A stretch of 64,000 bases of DNA, taken from assembly GCA_907164885.2 (NCBI GenBank), contig OU015496.1, positions 134,928,373 to 134,992,372 of the forward strand. The letters run 5' to 3'. This document shows positions 45,364-56,340 of this stretch, piece after piece. The notes beneath the pieces are model-generated. The model was not told the DNA's origin and searched no databases. It was given only the letters and a program-made list of their open reading frames with translations. Every line of letters starts with the position of its first letter. Positions within the stretch are counted from its first letter, which is position 1. Made by a program: the position numbers and the translations under genes. The stretch comes from Dolomedes plantarius (Eukaryota > Arthropoda > Arachnida > Araneae > Dolomedidae).

Positions 45364-46936
45364 TGGTACCTCCGAAAAGCGGACACTCACGAGACCAAAA
45401 GTTTTGTCCTCGTGTTAGGTGGTGTCCGCTATTGGGGAGGACAACATTTTTATAAAAAAGTTTTTGCTCTTTTGTTTGACATTTGATCGAAAATTACGGT
45501 TTCAATTTTAATTAAAAAGGAAACATTAATTAGGCAAGTAAAGAATAAGTATTTACTACTTTTCCTTTTAATTGTGTGCTAATCTTTTATCTTGCATTAA
45601 ATAATCCCAAAATACAATGTATAGTAGCTAAATTATTTTAATTACTGCTTAAAAAATCTGTTAACAAAGTTTGATTTCTCATTTTTACACAACAAACCTG
45701 TTTTTCAAGATGAATCTTCATAGGATTTAGCTTTGCTAGTCCCTCCGAATCTTCGTTGTTCTGAAACAACTGTTTGAATTGCTCGCTGCATTTCAGTGCT
45801 TCCGAATAATCTTTGATTTCGCAGTCCTCCATTGGCGTTTCCTCATCATCATCCTCAGAAAGGGCCAGTTCTTCAGTGGTGGCCCGATGAATGAAATTGG
45901 AAACACGCAGGTTTTCTTCCTCAATGGATAAATCGTCGTCTATCTTGACTTCCTTTTCAACGCTGACATTTGAATCAAAATTGGCTACTAGATCCGCAAG
46001 TTCATATTTGCTTTTTTCGGTAGTGCTGTCAGTTGCCACTTCGCTTGTACTCAAAAATCCCGTCTTCTTAAAACATTTTAGAATGCACTCAGGTTCCACC
46101 TTTTTTAAGGGCTGACGTAGTCCATGAAATTGCATTCAAAACAGATACCGATTTTGCCAACTGTTCGCTGGATTTGCTGGAGATAATCTGTGTCAGAGGC
46201 AGATTTCTTTATCGTACTTTAAAGCTGCGGATAATTCCCTGAAATTGGCTGTAGCATTGTCTATGAACAGAATGATTTTTCTCTTTTGTTTTTTCATTTT
46301 GTTGTCTAACTCCACCAACCAATCGCTCATTATCTCAGTGGTTATCCACGCTTTCTTATTTAACTTCCGTGAAACACTAAATTTTCGCACATCAATGTTC
46401 TTGAAATATCTAGGCTTCTTAGATTTTCCAATAACAATTGGAGTTTCGAAGTCTCCCAGCATGTTGCAACGCAGCAAAAGAGTGAGCTGCTCTTTTGAAT
46501 TTTTCCCACCACTACATTTTTCACCCTGAAAACATAAAATCTTGTCCGAACGGAAGCGGTAAATGTGACCAGTCTCATCGGCATTGAAAATGTCTCTGTC
46601 ATCATATCCTTTGCGCAAAGATTTTAGCTTTCCAATCCAATCTGTTACTTCATTTGAATTTGCAGATTTTTCTTCGCCACAAATCTGTTCAAAAAATATG
46701 TTATGACGTGTCCGGAATTTTTCCATCCATCCATTTGAGGCGTTAAAAGTTTCTAATTTTGAAATGTTTGCCAAAAAAATTCAAAGTTTTTCAAAATACC
46801 TGTCCGCTATTCGGAGTGTCGCTATTCAGAGGAAATAACATGGATTGTCCTATATAAAAGGACCGGGACTCGTAAAAATGTCCGTTAACTAGAGGTGTCC
46901 GCTATTCCGGAGTGTCCGTTAAGGGAGGTTTCACTG
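45361..46936 (-). mobile_element. Tigger/pogo-like element, internally deleted
   Basis: The left end CAGTGGTACCTCCGAAAAGC and the right end (reverse complement CAGTGAAACCTCCCTTAACG) have the CAGTG(G/A)-ACCTCC start of Tigger elements. Further GTCCGCTATT motifs lie near both ends. TA flanks both sides, and a (TA)n run abuts the left end. Length is 1,576 bp, shorter than a complete Tigger, because the transposase N-terminus and part of its core are missing. Confidence 0.88.
45638..46774 (-). pseudogene. Tigger-like (DDE_1) transposase pseudogene
   Basis: The first part, 46774-46193, contains the end of the CENP-B-type DNA-binding domain (GWMEKFRTRHNI). The catalytic domain follows: RDIFNADETGHIYR with the first Asp, LLLRCNMLGDFETP, SDWLVELDNKMKKQKRKIIL and FIDNAT with the second Asp. 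Compared with the copy at 62919-63983, about 95 bp is missing after FIDNAT, removing the TPNTTSMLQSLDQG region with the third Asp. The C-terminal tail, 46135-45638, is acidic (ALSEDDDEETPMEDCEIKDY) and ends LLTDFLSSN. A pogo/Tigger transposase would cut at TA sites; this one cannot. Confidence 0.87.
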
Positions 46937-47242
46937 TATATATATATTTCAAATTCAGAAATGATTACTTTTTAGACTAAAGTTAGGTAAGCATACTTCA
47001 TTAAATAAAATGTAAAGTATTGAAATTTAAAGCGTTTTGACCATTCTGCATAACGGTAAAAATTTCTTAGATCATATTTTAACAGAAATTCTTGGAGCCG
47101 TTACTAGTCTCTAAATAATGATTTAATATTGCAAATTAAAATAATTTTCCATCTTCACAGACTGATTTTAATCATTAACATTCAGTGAAGTTATTGAATG
47201 TTGCATATTAAATTAAAACAAGCTACTATTTTGCAGGTTGTA

Positions 47243-48016
47243 AAAGGTGCACCCATAAAGTAACCGGACAATTTTTTATAAATAACAAAAATATTACTCA
47301 CCTTCAAATAAATTTATCTCCCTCAAAATAATCGCCAAAGGAGTCTATGCAACTTTTTCAACGTTTCCTCAAGTCATCGAAACACTGTTTATAGGCGTTC
47401 GAACTAACTGTTCGCAAAATACGCGTAACAGTTGTTTTAATATCCGAGACGTTTTCAAATCTCTGTCCGTTCATGGATTTTGCATTTTTTTATTTCAAAG
47501 GACCTATTCACCACGAATTTGTTCCTGAAAATCAAACAATTAATCAGTTTTTTTTTTTTTCAAGGAGTTGATTTTTCCATTAAGAAACAAGATAAGGAGA
47601 GTTAGGAAGGAACTGTTTGACCCTGGGCAATAGTTTCTTTTACACGATAATGCTAGGCCCCATACGGCAATTTTTGTACAGCAATATCTTGCTAATCATT
47701 CAATTACAGTGATAAATCATCCACCATATTCTTGACACTTATCGCCAGCTGATTTTTTTCCTTTTTCTGAAGCTTAAGATGGCCATGACAGGACAGAGAT
47801 TTGAGAACGTCTCAGATATTAAATCAAATGTTACGCGTATTCTGCGAACGGTTAGTTCCAACGCCTATAAACAGTGTTTCGATTACTTTAAGAAATGTTG
47901 GAAAATTTGTATACACTCCTTTGGTGATTATATTGAAAAAGATAAATTTATTTGTAGGCGAGTAATATTTTTCTTATTTATAAAAAATTGTCCGGTTACT
48001 TTATGGGCGCCAATTG
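47243..48016 (+). mobile_element. Foldback mariner derivative with inverted duplicate of its own gene end
   Basis: Arms of about 235 bp, 47243-47484 and 47786-48016, are inverted copies of each other, roughly four bases in five identical by eye (for example CCCATAAAGTAACCGGACAA and its inverse). The right arm encodes the transposase C-terminus, so the left arm is a mirror copy of that coding end. TA lies at both outer edges. The middle holds the catalytic part of a mariner transposase. Confidence 0.75.
47486..47985 (+). pseudogene. Mariner-like transposase, C-terminal half
   Basis: From left to right: KGPIHHEFVPENQTINQ, then (frameshifted) FTRxDNARPHTAIFVQQYLA with the second catalytic Asp, SITVINHPPYS and HLSPADFFPF, which marks the third catalytic Asp. 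Then come MAMTGQRFENVSDIKSNVTR, ILRTVSSNAYKQCFDYFKKC and IHSFGDYIEKDKFI. This is the mariner/Mos1-type order. Stops (PPYS*HLSP instead of PPYSPDLSP) and frameshifts are present. The N-terminal half is missing and is replaced by the inverted duplicate arm. Confidence 0.72.
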
Positions 48017-48369
48017 TACATAATCTGTAAGACATCCTCTGTTTCTGAATAGTGATTTCTACCCCCCCCCCTTGAAACCCTAAAATTCCCCTCATGGAGG
48101 AATTCACCCCTAGTTGAGAATCTCTGATCTATAGGATAAGGAATAATATGCATATGAAAAATTCATACCGAAATTCGTGTATACGCTTAAATTACACAAA
48201 AATAAAAGATCGGTTTTACAGTATTGTGATTTGAGGTGATTTTTTGCACCTAAATTTCTAAGGAAAAATAAGGTTATTATAGAGCAACTAAATTTCATAA
48301 GAGAAAAAAAAAACAGTATGTGCTTCATTATACTTACCTATCAGATTATCATTTTATTTCCAGGATTTT

Positions 48370-48675
48370 TTTTTCTAATTATCTTTCAACGTACAAATGA
48401 ATGTATTTGCATAAATCTATTACACGCTTTACTTTAAATTCCACTAGTAAGGATTCAATAATATGAATCAAATTAAACCTCGTTGTCAGTTCTAATCTTT
48501 AAAAAAATGATGCAAAAACCCCACATAAACTCTCAATTACCATGATTTTCATTTAATTTTTTTTCTCTAACTTAGGGCATAAAGTTACATTCACCGAATA
48601 CAGAATTTCTGCTTCCCGCAATTACGTTTTTAAATGGTCTTATTAACAAGCAGTTTCTTTTGCCGTAATTGCATC
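48370..48675. repeat. ~0.3-kb direct duplication, copy 1
   Basis: It aligns in the same orientation with 52275-52540. Shared blocks are AAATGAATGTATTTG, ATAAATCTATTACAC, TTCCACTAGTAAGGA, AAACCTCGTTGTCAG and TTAACAAGCAGTTTCTTTT. It contains no gene. The other copy lies 3.9 kb away, on the far side of the pogo-like element. Confidence 0.85.
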
Positions 48676-49640
48676 ACTTCTGATGCCTGGTGGCTCCGGA
48701 ACTCCATCTTTCCTCTTTTTAATCATTATAAAGCTATTTTTCCTTTTCTGAGGGGGGACGTTTTCACAATATTTGAAGTGTTCTCAACGCTTTAATAAGC
48801 CGTTTATATTCAGCCCGGTCTTTCATTCCGATATTCCGAGAGTCACGTGACTCCCCGGGCAGGACTCTCTCAGAAATGCAAATGATGCGGGGAATAATGT
48901 ATCCAGCAGGGAAGGCAAGCATATAAAAGACTTTTTTGGTGACTGGAATGACTTTCAAATGCAGTAATTTATAGACGCATCTTGATAGGTATATGCGACC
49001 GTACACACACACAGATAACTCAGGAAAAAAATAATGACTCTTTTCTAAAGGTATTTGTTAACGTATTTTTATCCTAAAGACGGTCTTATTTTAGGGCTGT
49101 TCTAGTAGGAGGTTATTAGAAAAGTCAAAAAAGAGAGGGTTTTTTTCTTTTAAAAAATGTAATATGTGCACGGTGTTTATGTAATGTGCCGGAATGAAAA
49201 ATTGGTACGGGTATGACGCAAATACTAATGATGGCTGATTTTCCAACTACTTAAACATTGCGTAGCAGGGGTATGCAAACAGTGGGTTGCGAAAAATATT
49301 GGCGGGTTCATCACAATAATTGAACCTGCAGTTTGAAGAAGGGAACGAATTCAAAAACTGTTTTTGTGGTAAATAAATAAAATTTCCTACATTTCTTATT
49401 TATTATTTTTTCTTCACTAAACTTTTATGCGAGATTCTTTACATTCACCCACTTTTCCAGTACTTTGGGCATGTTAGTTGGACTGTCATTAAATAAACTA
49501 TACGGTACTAAATACCATGGATTTTTTGCCTTCTTCAAACTGATTATGAAATACGCCTAAAAATCAATAATTAAAAAATGAGAAGCATTTTTATTTATAA
49601 AATATTTTAAACATTTGTAAAATTTACGCTACAAGTGGCT
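48676..49640. other. Stretch without recognisable features
   Basis: No gene or element is supported; the 82-codon minus-strand frame at 48764-49012 has no recognisable domain. Confidence 0.4.
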
Positions 49641-49689
49641 AAGAGTAGTTATTCTCAAGCCACTTGTAATAGATGCCAATACAAAATAT

Positions 49690-50185
49690 CATCCACAATG
49701 GTGCTACGAGCGTAAATCGTGGTCGAGAAATATGTCGAAAAACGACGTTTGGTCCGACGAAACATTGTTCACATTGTTCCTCGCAACAGGACATGCGTAT
49801 GTTTGGAGAAAACCTGCACAAGCGTAAGATTCAGGCTGTCTCATCTCAACTGTCAATCATGGAGGTAGATCTATCAGGGTTTGGGATGGCATCTCATGGT
49901 TTTTTTCTTCAGGTCCAATTGTAACCCTAAAAGGGAGATTGGATGAGAAGGACTATGTCGAAATTTTAACTCAGTAGTCCATCCTCTGTTACAAACATCG
50001 TTTCTTGCAGGAGACGGCGTTCTCTGGTATGATAATCCCCCTATACATACAGCTAAATCTATAAAGTATCGGTTTGAAGAGCAGGAAAAATAAGTCAAAT
50101 ATCTTAACTTGCCCTGTACAATCCCCCCAACTATAAATTATTCAACCCCTGTGATCTATATCAGCGGATAGATAAAGGTATCGAT
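49690..50185 (+). pseudogene. Tc1-like transposase fragment (catalytic domain)
   Basis: The plus strand reads VWSDETLFTLFLATGHAYVW then RKPAQA, with the first catalytic Asp. After a stop come ISTVNHGGRSIRVWDGIS, SGPIVTLKGRLDEKDYVEIL and WYDNPPIHTAKSIKYRFEEQ with the second Asp region. Then CPVQSPQL, a stop and IIQPL mark the place of the Glu, here Gln. The order matches Tc1-like transposases of the WSDExxFTLFPTxGxxYVWR type. At least four stops or frameshifts and no N-terminal DNA-binding domain. No termini found. Confidence 0.68.
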
Positions 50186-50395
50186 ATCAACCACAGAATC
50201 TCTATAGGAACTTTAATAATTTTTCCCTGAAGAATGGTATAATATATTCTTAACCATTATTTATAACTTGTATAATACAATACCAAAGGGAATCAGGTGG
50301 TATTATATGACAAAGATTATCCTACCCCGTATTAATAAAGGTTTACGTGATGTTTCTTAGTGTTTCAATTATTTTTATAATCACCTGTACATACA

Positions 50396-50437
50396 TATAT
50401 ATATATATACATATATACATATATATATATATATATG
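50396..50437. repeat. (TA)n microsatellite with CATA variants
   Basis: A TA/CATA run of about 40 bp followed by a short (TG)n. Confidence 0.93.
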
Positions 50438-50447
50438 TGTGTGTGTA

Positions 50448-51039
50448 ATTGAAAGAATAACGTTCTAAGAATAAATAATTTCCCTTTATTAACTTAATTG
50501 CAATAAAGCATTATCCCTCAATTTGACCTAGAAATAACCAAAAGTAGCCTATTAACTTCCCCCTAAAAGCCACGCGCAGACACCTCATATAACCGTTATA
50601 TAACTTCGAACATTGGAGAAATTTCGATGATCACGCCATATGACGCGTCATAGTCAGATGACGCGGAATTCAGACAAATTAAAGTTCAGCGCGCCTTAAA
50701 TCCGCGCTTTTTCTCGGCAATTTCCTACGACTTGTGCATCTGCTTCCAAACCGAAAACATGTAGAGTTTCGCTGCTGTCAATACGTGCTGGCGGGGCCCC
50801 GTCCCCAGCTAGCCGCGATGAACATCTGAAAATTATGTTTGACACAGTTGTAAATCCAGTCTTTTAAACTCCATTCTTAATAAAAGAACTGTGCAGCTAT
50901 GTGGAGTACTATGTTTTGTTCTGCCTGGACTTCCTTCCTGCGCCACTCAGCCACTTCGACTACACATTAAAGATCCGACAGGTTACGATTTTGTGTCCTG
51001 TTGAGCTTTGCCACCGCCGTAGCGCTAATATTTCATATA
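50448..51039. other. Stretch without recognisable features
   Basis: The part at 50570-50820 is less AT-rich (CACGCGCAGACACC, GCGGGGCCCCGTCCCC) than its surroundings, but no frame or motif is recognisable. Confidence 0.4.
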
Positions 51040-52056
51040 CAGTGGAATCTCGATCGATCGTTCCCCGAACGATCGTTTTCCCGTATGTATCGTTTATTTC
51101 ACCCAGTCCCGAATAAATTCCATAGAAAATAAGTAAAAAAGACCGCATTGATCGTTCCTCGATCCATCGTTTTCCCGCAATATTCGTTCAGAATATCGCA
51201 GCTTTACATTAAATTATCGGATCGATCGTTTTTTCATAACTGAACCTGAAATATAAATGTCTGGATTGAGCTATAATGACACTCTAATTAAACAATGAGC
51301 AGAACATTTAAGATGCACGGTCTCGTATTTTTGTTTTCTCTTATTCATCCTGGTTTCGCTTTATTGTACCACTCACATTATTTGTTCGTCGTTGGTGTTC
51401 CTTAATTCTTTAGCTCCTGGAGTACCCCTATTTTCGGCAACTCTTTCCAAATTCACCGACTATTCAACATTTCTGTTCTTATCAGCAATTGCTCACAGTC
51501 AGCTTTTTTGTTGGCCTTGGGATGGAGGCACCCTGGTGTTTGGTCTAGTGTGTCAGAAGTTTATGATTACTGCAGTTCTACACTGACCAATAAGTGTTTC
51601 ACCCGGATGCAGAACTTCCTGGTGGTCTTATGTCGAACCACATGGAATGATTCTAGTTACAAACGATTCACGGCTGCCGCTTTTTTATACTGTCACACAA
51701 TAACTGATACCGAAAAGAATGCAATTTGCAACACAAAAAAATATTGTTTACTTGTGAAGAGAAAACCGCCAAAAAACAAACAACAATTAAGTACTTTTAT
51801 TTGAACCAAAATTCCTGTGTATCTACGTGTATTTCTTTTTTTATTATTATTATCTTGTATTTCAGTACAACTTTGTAATTTTATCTTCAGTTACACTACG
51901 GATATGTATGCATTTATGTATGTGAGTAAATATATTTTAGGAATATCAAACTTTAAGGTATGTTAAAACTTTTTTGTATGTTTCCGCATCTATCGTTTTC
52001 CTGTATCCATCGTTTAGTTCAGTCGGTCCCTTCGAAAACGATAGATCGAGATTCCA

Positions 52057-52059
<3 letters not shown>
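51040..52059 (+). mobile_element. Pogo/Tigger-like element, ~1.0 kb, mostly deleted
   Basis: CAGTGGAATCTCGATCGATC at the left pairs with the reverse complement of the right end, CAGTGGAATCTCGATCTATC; TCGTTTTCCCGTAT-type subterminal motifs recur near both ends. TA flanks both sides and a (TA)n array abuts the right end. The only coding remnant is a transposase tail near 51700-51800. Confidence 0.82.
51508..51804 (+). pseudogene. Pogo/Tigger-like transposase C-terminal tail
   Basis: A 98-codon frame ends CNTKKYCLLVKRKPPKNKQQ then LSTFI with a stop at 51804. The basic run followed by (Q)xxLxxFF is the usual ending of pogo/Tigger transposases. The catalytic domain is deleted. Upstream codons of this frame (LALGWRHPGVW) show no clear domain. 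Confidence 0.45.
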
Positions 52060-52118
<59 letters not shown>

Positions 52119-52190
52119 CTGTGTGTGTGTGTGAGTGTGGGTGGGTGTGGGCGTGGGTGGGTGTCTGTGTGTGTGTTTGTATGTATGCAT
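52060..52190. repeat. (TA)n-(TG)n compound microsatellite
   Basis: A TA run of about 44 bp, beginning at the target-site TA of the pogo-like element, passes into TG/GGTGTG repeats to about 52190. Confidence 0.95.
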
Positions 52191-52274
52191 GTATGTATTT
52201 ATTAACTTAATTTTTATTTTTTAAAATATATGCTGCATTTTTTTTGTCTGGCGGATTATCGTTCCATCTTCAGA

Positions 52275-52540
52275 CCTTTCTTTATTAATCAGTTAACGTA
52301 TAAATGAATGTATTTGTATAAATCTATTACACATTTTCCTTTAAGTTCCACTAGTAAGGAATCGATAATATGAATCAAGTTAAACCTCGTTGTCAGAGCT
52401 ACTCTGAAAAAATGTGACAAAATCTCCACATAAACTCTTAATTACTACGATATTTTATTCAATTTTTTCTTTAACTAAGGGCATAAACTTGTGTTTTTAA
52501 ATGGTCTAATTAACAAGCAGTTTCTTTTCCGTTTGCATTC
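52275..52540. repeat. ~0.3-kb direct duplication, copy 2
   Basis: Direct counterpart of 48370-48675, somewhat shorter because a segment before GTTTTTAAATGGTCT is missing here. Confidence 0.85.
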
Positions 52541-52726
52541 TTCATGAGATAAAACGGAGTTAAAATAAACTGGAGGCTTAACAAGAGATTACAACACTAA
52601 AAGAGACTTAACCTGGTATAACTAAAAAGCTCAACCAAGTTTTATCGTAATTAACTTAGCGATTACGTCGTATTTTGAATATTTTAAGCTTGGATTAGTC
52701 TAAACTTTTATTGTTTTTCACACATA

Positions 52727-53700
52727 TAATATTCGTGACAAATAGTTGCCTCAGCCCAACTTTAGATTATTTACTTCAACCATTGAAGAAACTTGGATTC
52801 TTCCAATTATTAAACTTATATTAAGTAACCGAATAATATAAGTTTGGAAAACAACAAAAGTATCGGTTCCTCGTCGATCCCTCTCCCTTGACGAGGCTTA
52901 ACCGCCCCTGGGTCCGTTCTTAGTGTTATAGGAAGGTATTACGCGGTTTACGAGTCCAGACACGGTCTTCAGTCCCAAAATTTATTTATTTACACATCTA
53001 CTGGGACATACTCAGGATACATACTCAGTCCATCTTGAGATTTGTTTCTTTAAATTTTGAAGAAACTTAAAGGCTTTTGGTTTCAGTATTTGTCATGAAT
53101 AACTTAAGCGTGGAAAACGACAAAAGATTTTGTTGTTTTCAACTTTTATATTATTCAGGATACATACTCTGTCCATCTTCAGATTTATTTCTTTAAATTT
53201 TGAAAAAACTTAAAGGCTTTTGGTTTCAGCTAAGTATTTGTCATGAATAACGTAATTGTGGAAAACGACAAAAGATTTTGTAGTTTCGTAATTCGTGACA
53301 AATACTTGGCAAACTCCAACTTCAGATTAGTTACTGCAAACGTTGAAGAAGCTTATATGATGTTGGATACAGTCAAGTATCTTTAACCGAAAAATATATG
53401 TGTGGAAAAGATCAAATATTTTTGTTGTTTTCCACTGTCATATTTTACATGACATATACTTTGCTCAGTCCAACTTCAGATTAGATACATCAAACGTTGA
53501 AGAAATTTGTGTGATGATGGATTCAGCCAAGTATATCTCACGGATAATATATGTGTGGAAAAAAAATTTCCACTGTTATATTACTCGTGACAAATATTTG
53601 GCTTGGTCCAACTTCATATTTGTTACCGCAAACGTTCAAGAAACTTATACGATGTTGAATGCATCCAAAAATTTGTCCAGAAAAATATAAGTCTGAACAG
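52727..53700. repeat. Tandem array of ~150-bp hairpin-forming units
   Basis: At least six degenerate head-to-tail units. Each has an arm like ATTCGTGACAAATACTTGGC, a CCAACTTCAGATTAG...AACGTTGAAGAA centre, and an inverted arm like GCCAAGTATTTGTCATGAAT. A second inverted pair, GTGGAAAACGACAAAAG against TTTTGTTGTTTTCCAC, joins neighbouring units. The GTGGAAAA motif lies near 53110, 53247, 53399 and 53551, giving a period of about 137-152 bp. The first unit is interrupted by an LTR fragment (52874-53010). Confidence 0.82.
52874..53010. repeat. Truncated solo LTR fragment
   Basis: CGATCCCTCTCCCTTGACGA through ACACATCTACTGGGACA matches the first ~135 bp of the LTRs at 55180 and 59972, almost without change. 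The rest of the LTR is missing. It lies inside the tandem hairpin array. Confidence 0.9.
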
Positions 53701-54788
53701 TATATGTTATTATATATACATATTAATCAATTTAATTAATATAAATTGATCGCATTTTACACCATATAATGTGGTTATTTTCTATGTGCATAACACGAAA
53801 GCGTTTATCAATTTAATAGGCATGTTTAATAACTATTTTCAGATAAAAATCAAATAAATTGTATGTTCTTGGATTTCTTTCTATTTGTTCTTTAAAAATT
53901 TTATTCATGGATTTCTTTCTCCTAGTCAAAGTATAAAAACGGGAAGTGAATTAGTTCTATGATTTACATCTTCGACACCTATATCGACCTCAAATGCGAG
54001 CCACAGTACCAGATTCCTAACTTTTGCGTTCTGATGTTAGTTTGGTGAATGCGGACTGAGCAGTTCAGCAGTGAAAATGAAAACTTAAGATAGTGAGTAC
54101 CTTTAATTTCTGATTTTTTACTCAATAATGGCAAGTGTCAATAAGGGTAATGCGAATACACCCTAGGAATGTATTTGGAGCTTGCAACTATAAAAATATA
54201 GCTTTAGTTACCTAAGCAAATAACAGGAACCGTATAGGTCCCAAAAGTGATTGTAATTTGTTTTTAACACGTGTTATCTTAAAAAGAAAGTTTTTAGTAT
54301 AAACCTGTGCCGGTCATTAGTAAGCAAAGCGTAGATTGAACCCTTGTGTTATATCTTAAAAGTCTACGTTGCATATGTTATTTTCAGGTATTAAGTATTA
54401 AATAGATACGAATAAAGAAACTGTACTAGATTGAAGCCTTTAAATAAGAGAGACCGTTCAATCTTTATAAAGTTTTCAGCAAGAAACTGCCTTTTACGTA
54501 AATAATCAATTCACTGGTCACCGGCTGCATAATAAAAAATATGTGCCTTATCAAGACGTATCTCTGGACCTCATGAGAACCCTCACTGCCAATTCCGCAA
54601 CAGATGTCAAGAAATAAACATCCTACACATCCTGATGTTTACATCTATCTCCGAACGAAAGCCATGTGGGCGATACTGAGAATCGAGAAGCGGAGGGAGG
54701 CATCTTAGCAATTTCTTCTTCTTCATAGCACCTTCGTACTGAAGTTTTATTATTCATTTTAATCGTCTCTCTTTTTTGTCTGCATTTT
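53701..54788. other. Stretch without recognisable features
   Basis: No gene is supported. A (TA)n-(TG)n compound microsatellite follows at 54789-54848. Confidence 0.5.
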
Positions 54789-54789
54789 G

Positions 54790-54851
<62 letters not shown>

Positions 54852-55028
54852 GTAATATAAAATTAAAGACATGTAACAAAAAATTGCGGGTCTTTTTTTT
54901 TCGGGGGGGAGGAGAGGCGGAACGGATTAATGGCATTACAACAAGGAGAATTGATTTGACATACGAGTAACTCGAGTTACTATCTCCTTCATTGATCAAT
55001 TAAATTCGTAAGTCAAGGCGACATTTAT

Positions 55029-55152
<124 letters not shown>

Positions 55153-55179
55153 AAAAAACTAAACTCATGGCATAACAGT

Positions 55180-55542
55180 TGTGATGAACGATCCCTCTCC
55201 CTTGACGAGGCTTAACCGCCCCTGGGTCCGTTCTTAGTGTTATAGGAAGGTATTACGCGGTTTACGAGTCCAGACACGGTCTTCAGTCCCAAAATTTATT
55301 TATTTACACATCTACTGGGACACATCACACATTATAAATACATATATATTCAAATTTGCGCTGATGAGAAAAAACAGCGACTTTTACATGTGCAAGCTCT
55401 CCTACCCCGCTCTTCCTCGACCCCCCCCCCCGGGCCGACTTCTCTTTCCGTCTCTACTCCTTCTCGCCAAACAGGTTTCCGGTTGGGGAATCAACGGGAG
55501 GGGAGGAAAGCGGATATATATATATATAGTCCATTCCTGACA
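55180..55542 (-). repeat. 3' LTR
   Basis: 363 bp, nearly the same as 59972-60355 apart from substitutions and different (TA)n lengths. Just inside it (55543-55560) the minus strand reads GGCGGGGGTG, a plausible polypurine tract for plus-strand priming. Confidence 0.92.
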
Positions 55543-55983
55543 CACCCCCGCCGAGAGTGAAATCTGTCTCCATAGCTGATTTCACCATCACCTCACAGAA
55601 ATGGATAATTGTGGCGGAGGATTCGTAGAGTCACAACACACACAAGAGACAGTTTCTTCGGAATGCAGACTCTCCAGGGTGCCCTGGCACCTCTAAAAAC
55701 CAAGATCCATCGGTTACTCCCGATATTTGCTCCCTTCATTTCCAGTACACAAGGAAATGACCTTTGCCCCTGTAATCTGTAGAGATTCACAACTTACACA
55801 AGATAACACCACTACTCTTTAAATTCGCTAAGCAAACATATTTAAGAAGACATTTAATACTAACTCGATATGTTTATATACATATACCACAGAATAAATT
55901 TTTACCAAATTAATACACATCGAGAGAAAAACAAACTAGGAATTTCCGACATAGGCATCTCCCCTCGCGCTATTTCTGTCCTC
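55543..55983 (-). other. Untranslated region between RNase H and 3' LTR
   Basis: About 440 bp with no domain; a 65-codon minus-strand frame here is not conserved-looking and there is no envelope-like signal peptide or transmembrane segment. Confidence 0.6.
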
Positions 55984-56340
55984 CTATTCCAGACGAGACA
56001 GAGCGTCTGCTCCATAATGTTGCTTACCCGGTAGATGCGTTATATGGCGATTCCACCTGTGTAAAGAGAGTGCCCATCGGATTAATTTTGGGCTCTTGGG
56101 AGTAGTCGCATTCAGATATTTTAAAGGATTATGGTCAGTTATAATTTCCACCTGGGCCCCATATACCCATTTGTCAAACTTATTTAATCCGAACAGCACT
56201 GCCTAGGCTTCTTTTTCTATACTAGCCCAATTCCGTTGCGACGCCGACAATTTCTGACTGTCAAACGCGATGGGTCGATATTTGCCCTTCCGCATCAATT
56301 TGGGTCAAACAGGCACCAACGGCAACATTCGACGAGTCGC
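55984..56340 (-). pseudogene. RNase H domain of the LTR element
   Basis: The minus strand reads FQIHCDSSNVAVGACLTQID, where the first active-site Asp is in HCDSS. After a frameshift it continues FDSQKLSASQRNW, ASIEKEA then a stop, VLFGLNKFDKWVYGAQVEII, TDHNPLKYLNA with another active-site Asp, and LPGKQHYGADALSRLE, ending at 55984. This is the normal Ty3/gypsy RNase H pattern. It removes template RNA during reverse transcription. One frameshift near 56260 and one stop near 56208 inactivate it. Confidence 0.85.

Noticed and set aside
53400..53690. 96-codon plus-strand frame in the hairpin array
   Set aside because: It spans two tandem units, and the corresponding codons in other units are not open.
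52727..53700. CRISPR array
   Set aside because: The units are ~150 bp, degenerate along their whole length, and contiguous without unique spacers; the context is eukaryotic.
55543..55983. Envelope gene downstream of RNase H
   Set aside because: The interval is only 440 bp, with no signal peptide, transmembrane segment or open frame of suitable length.
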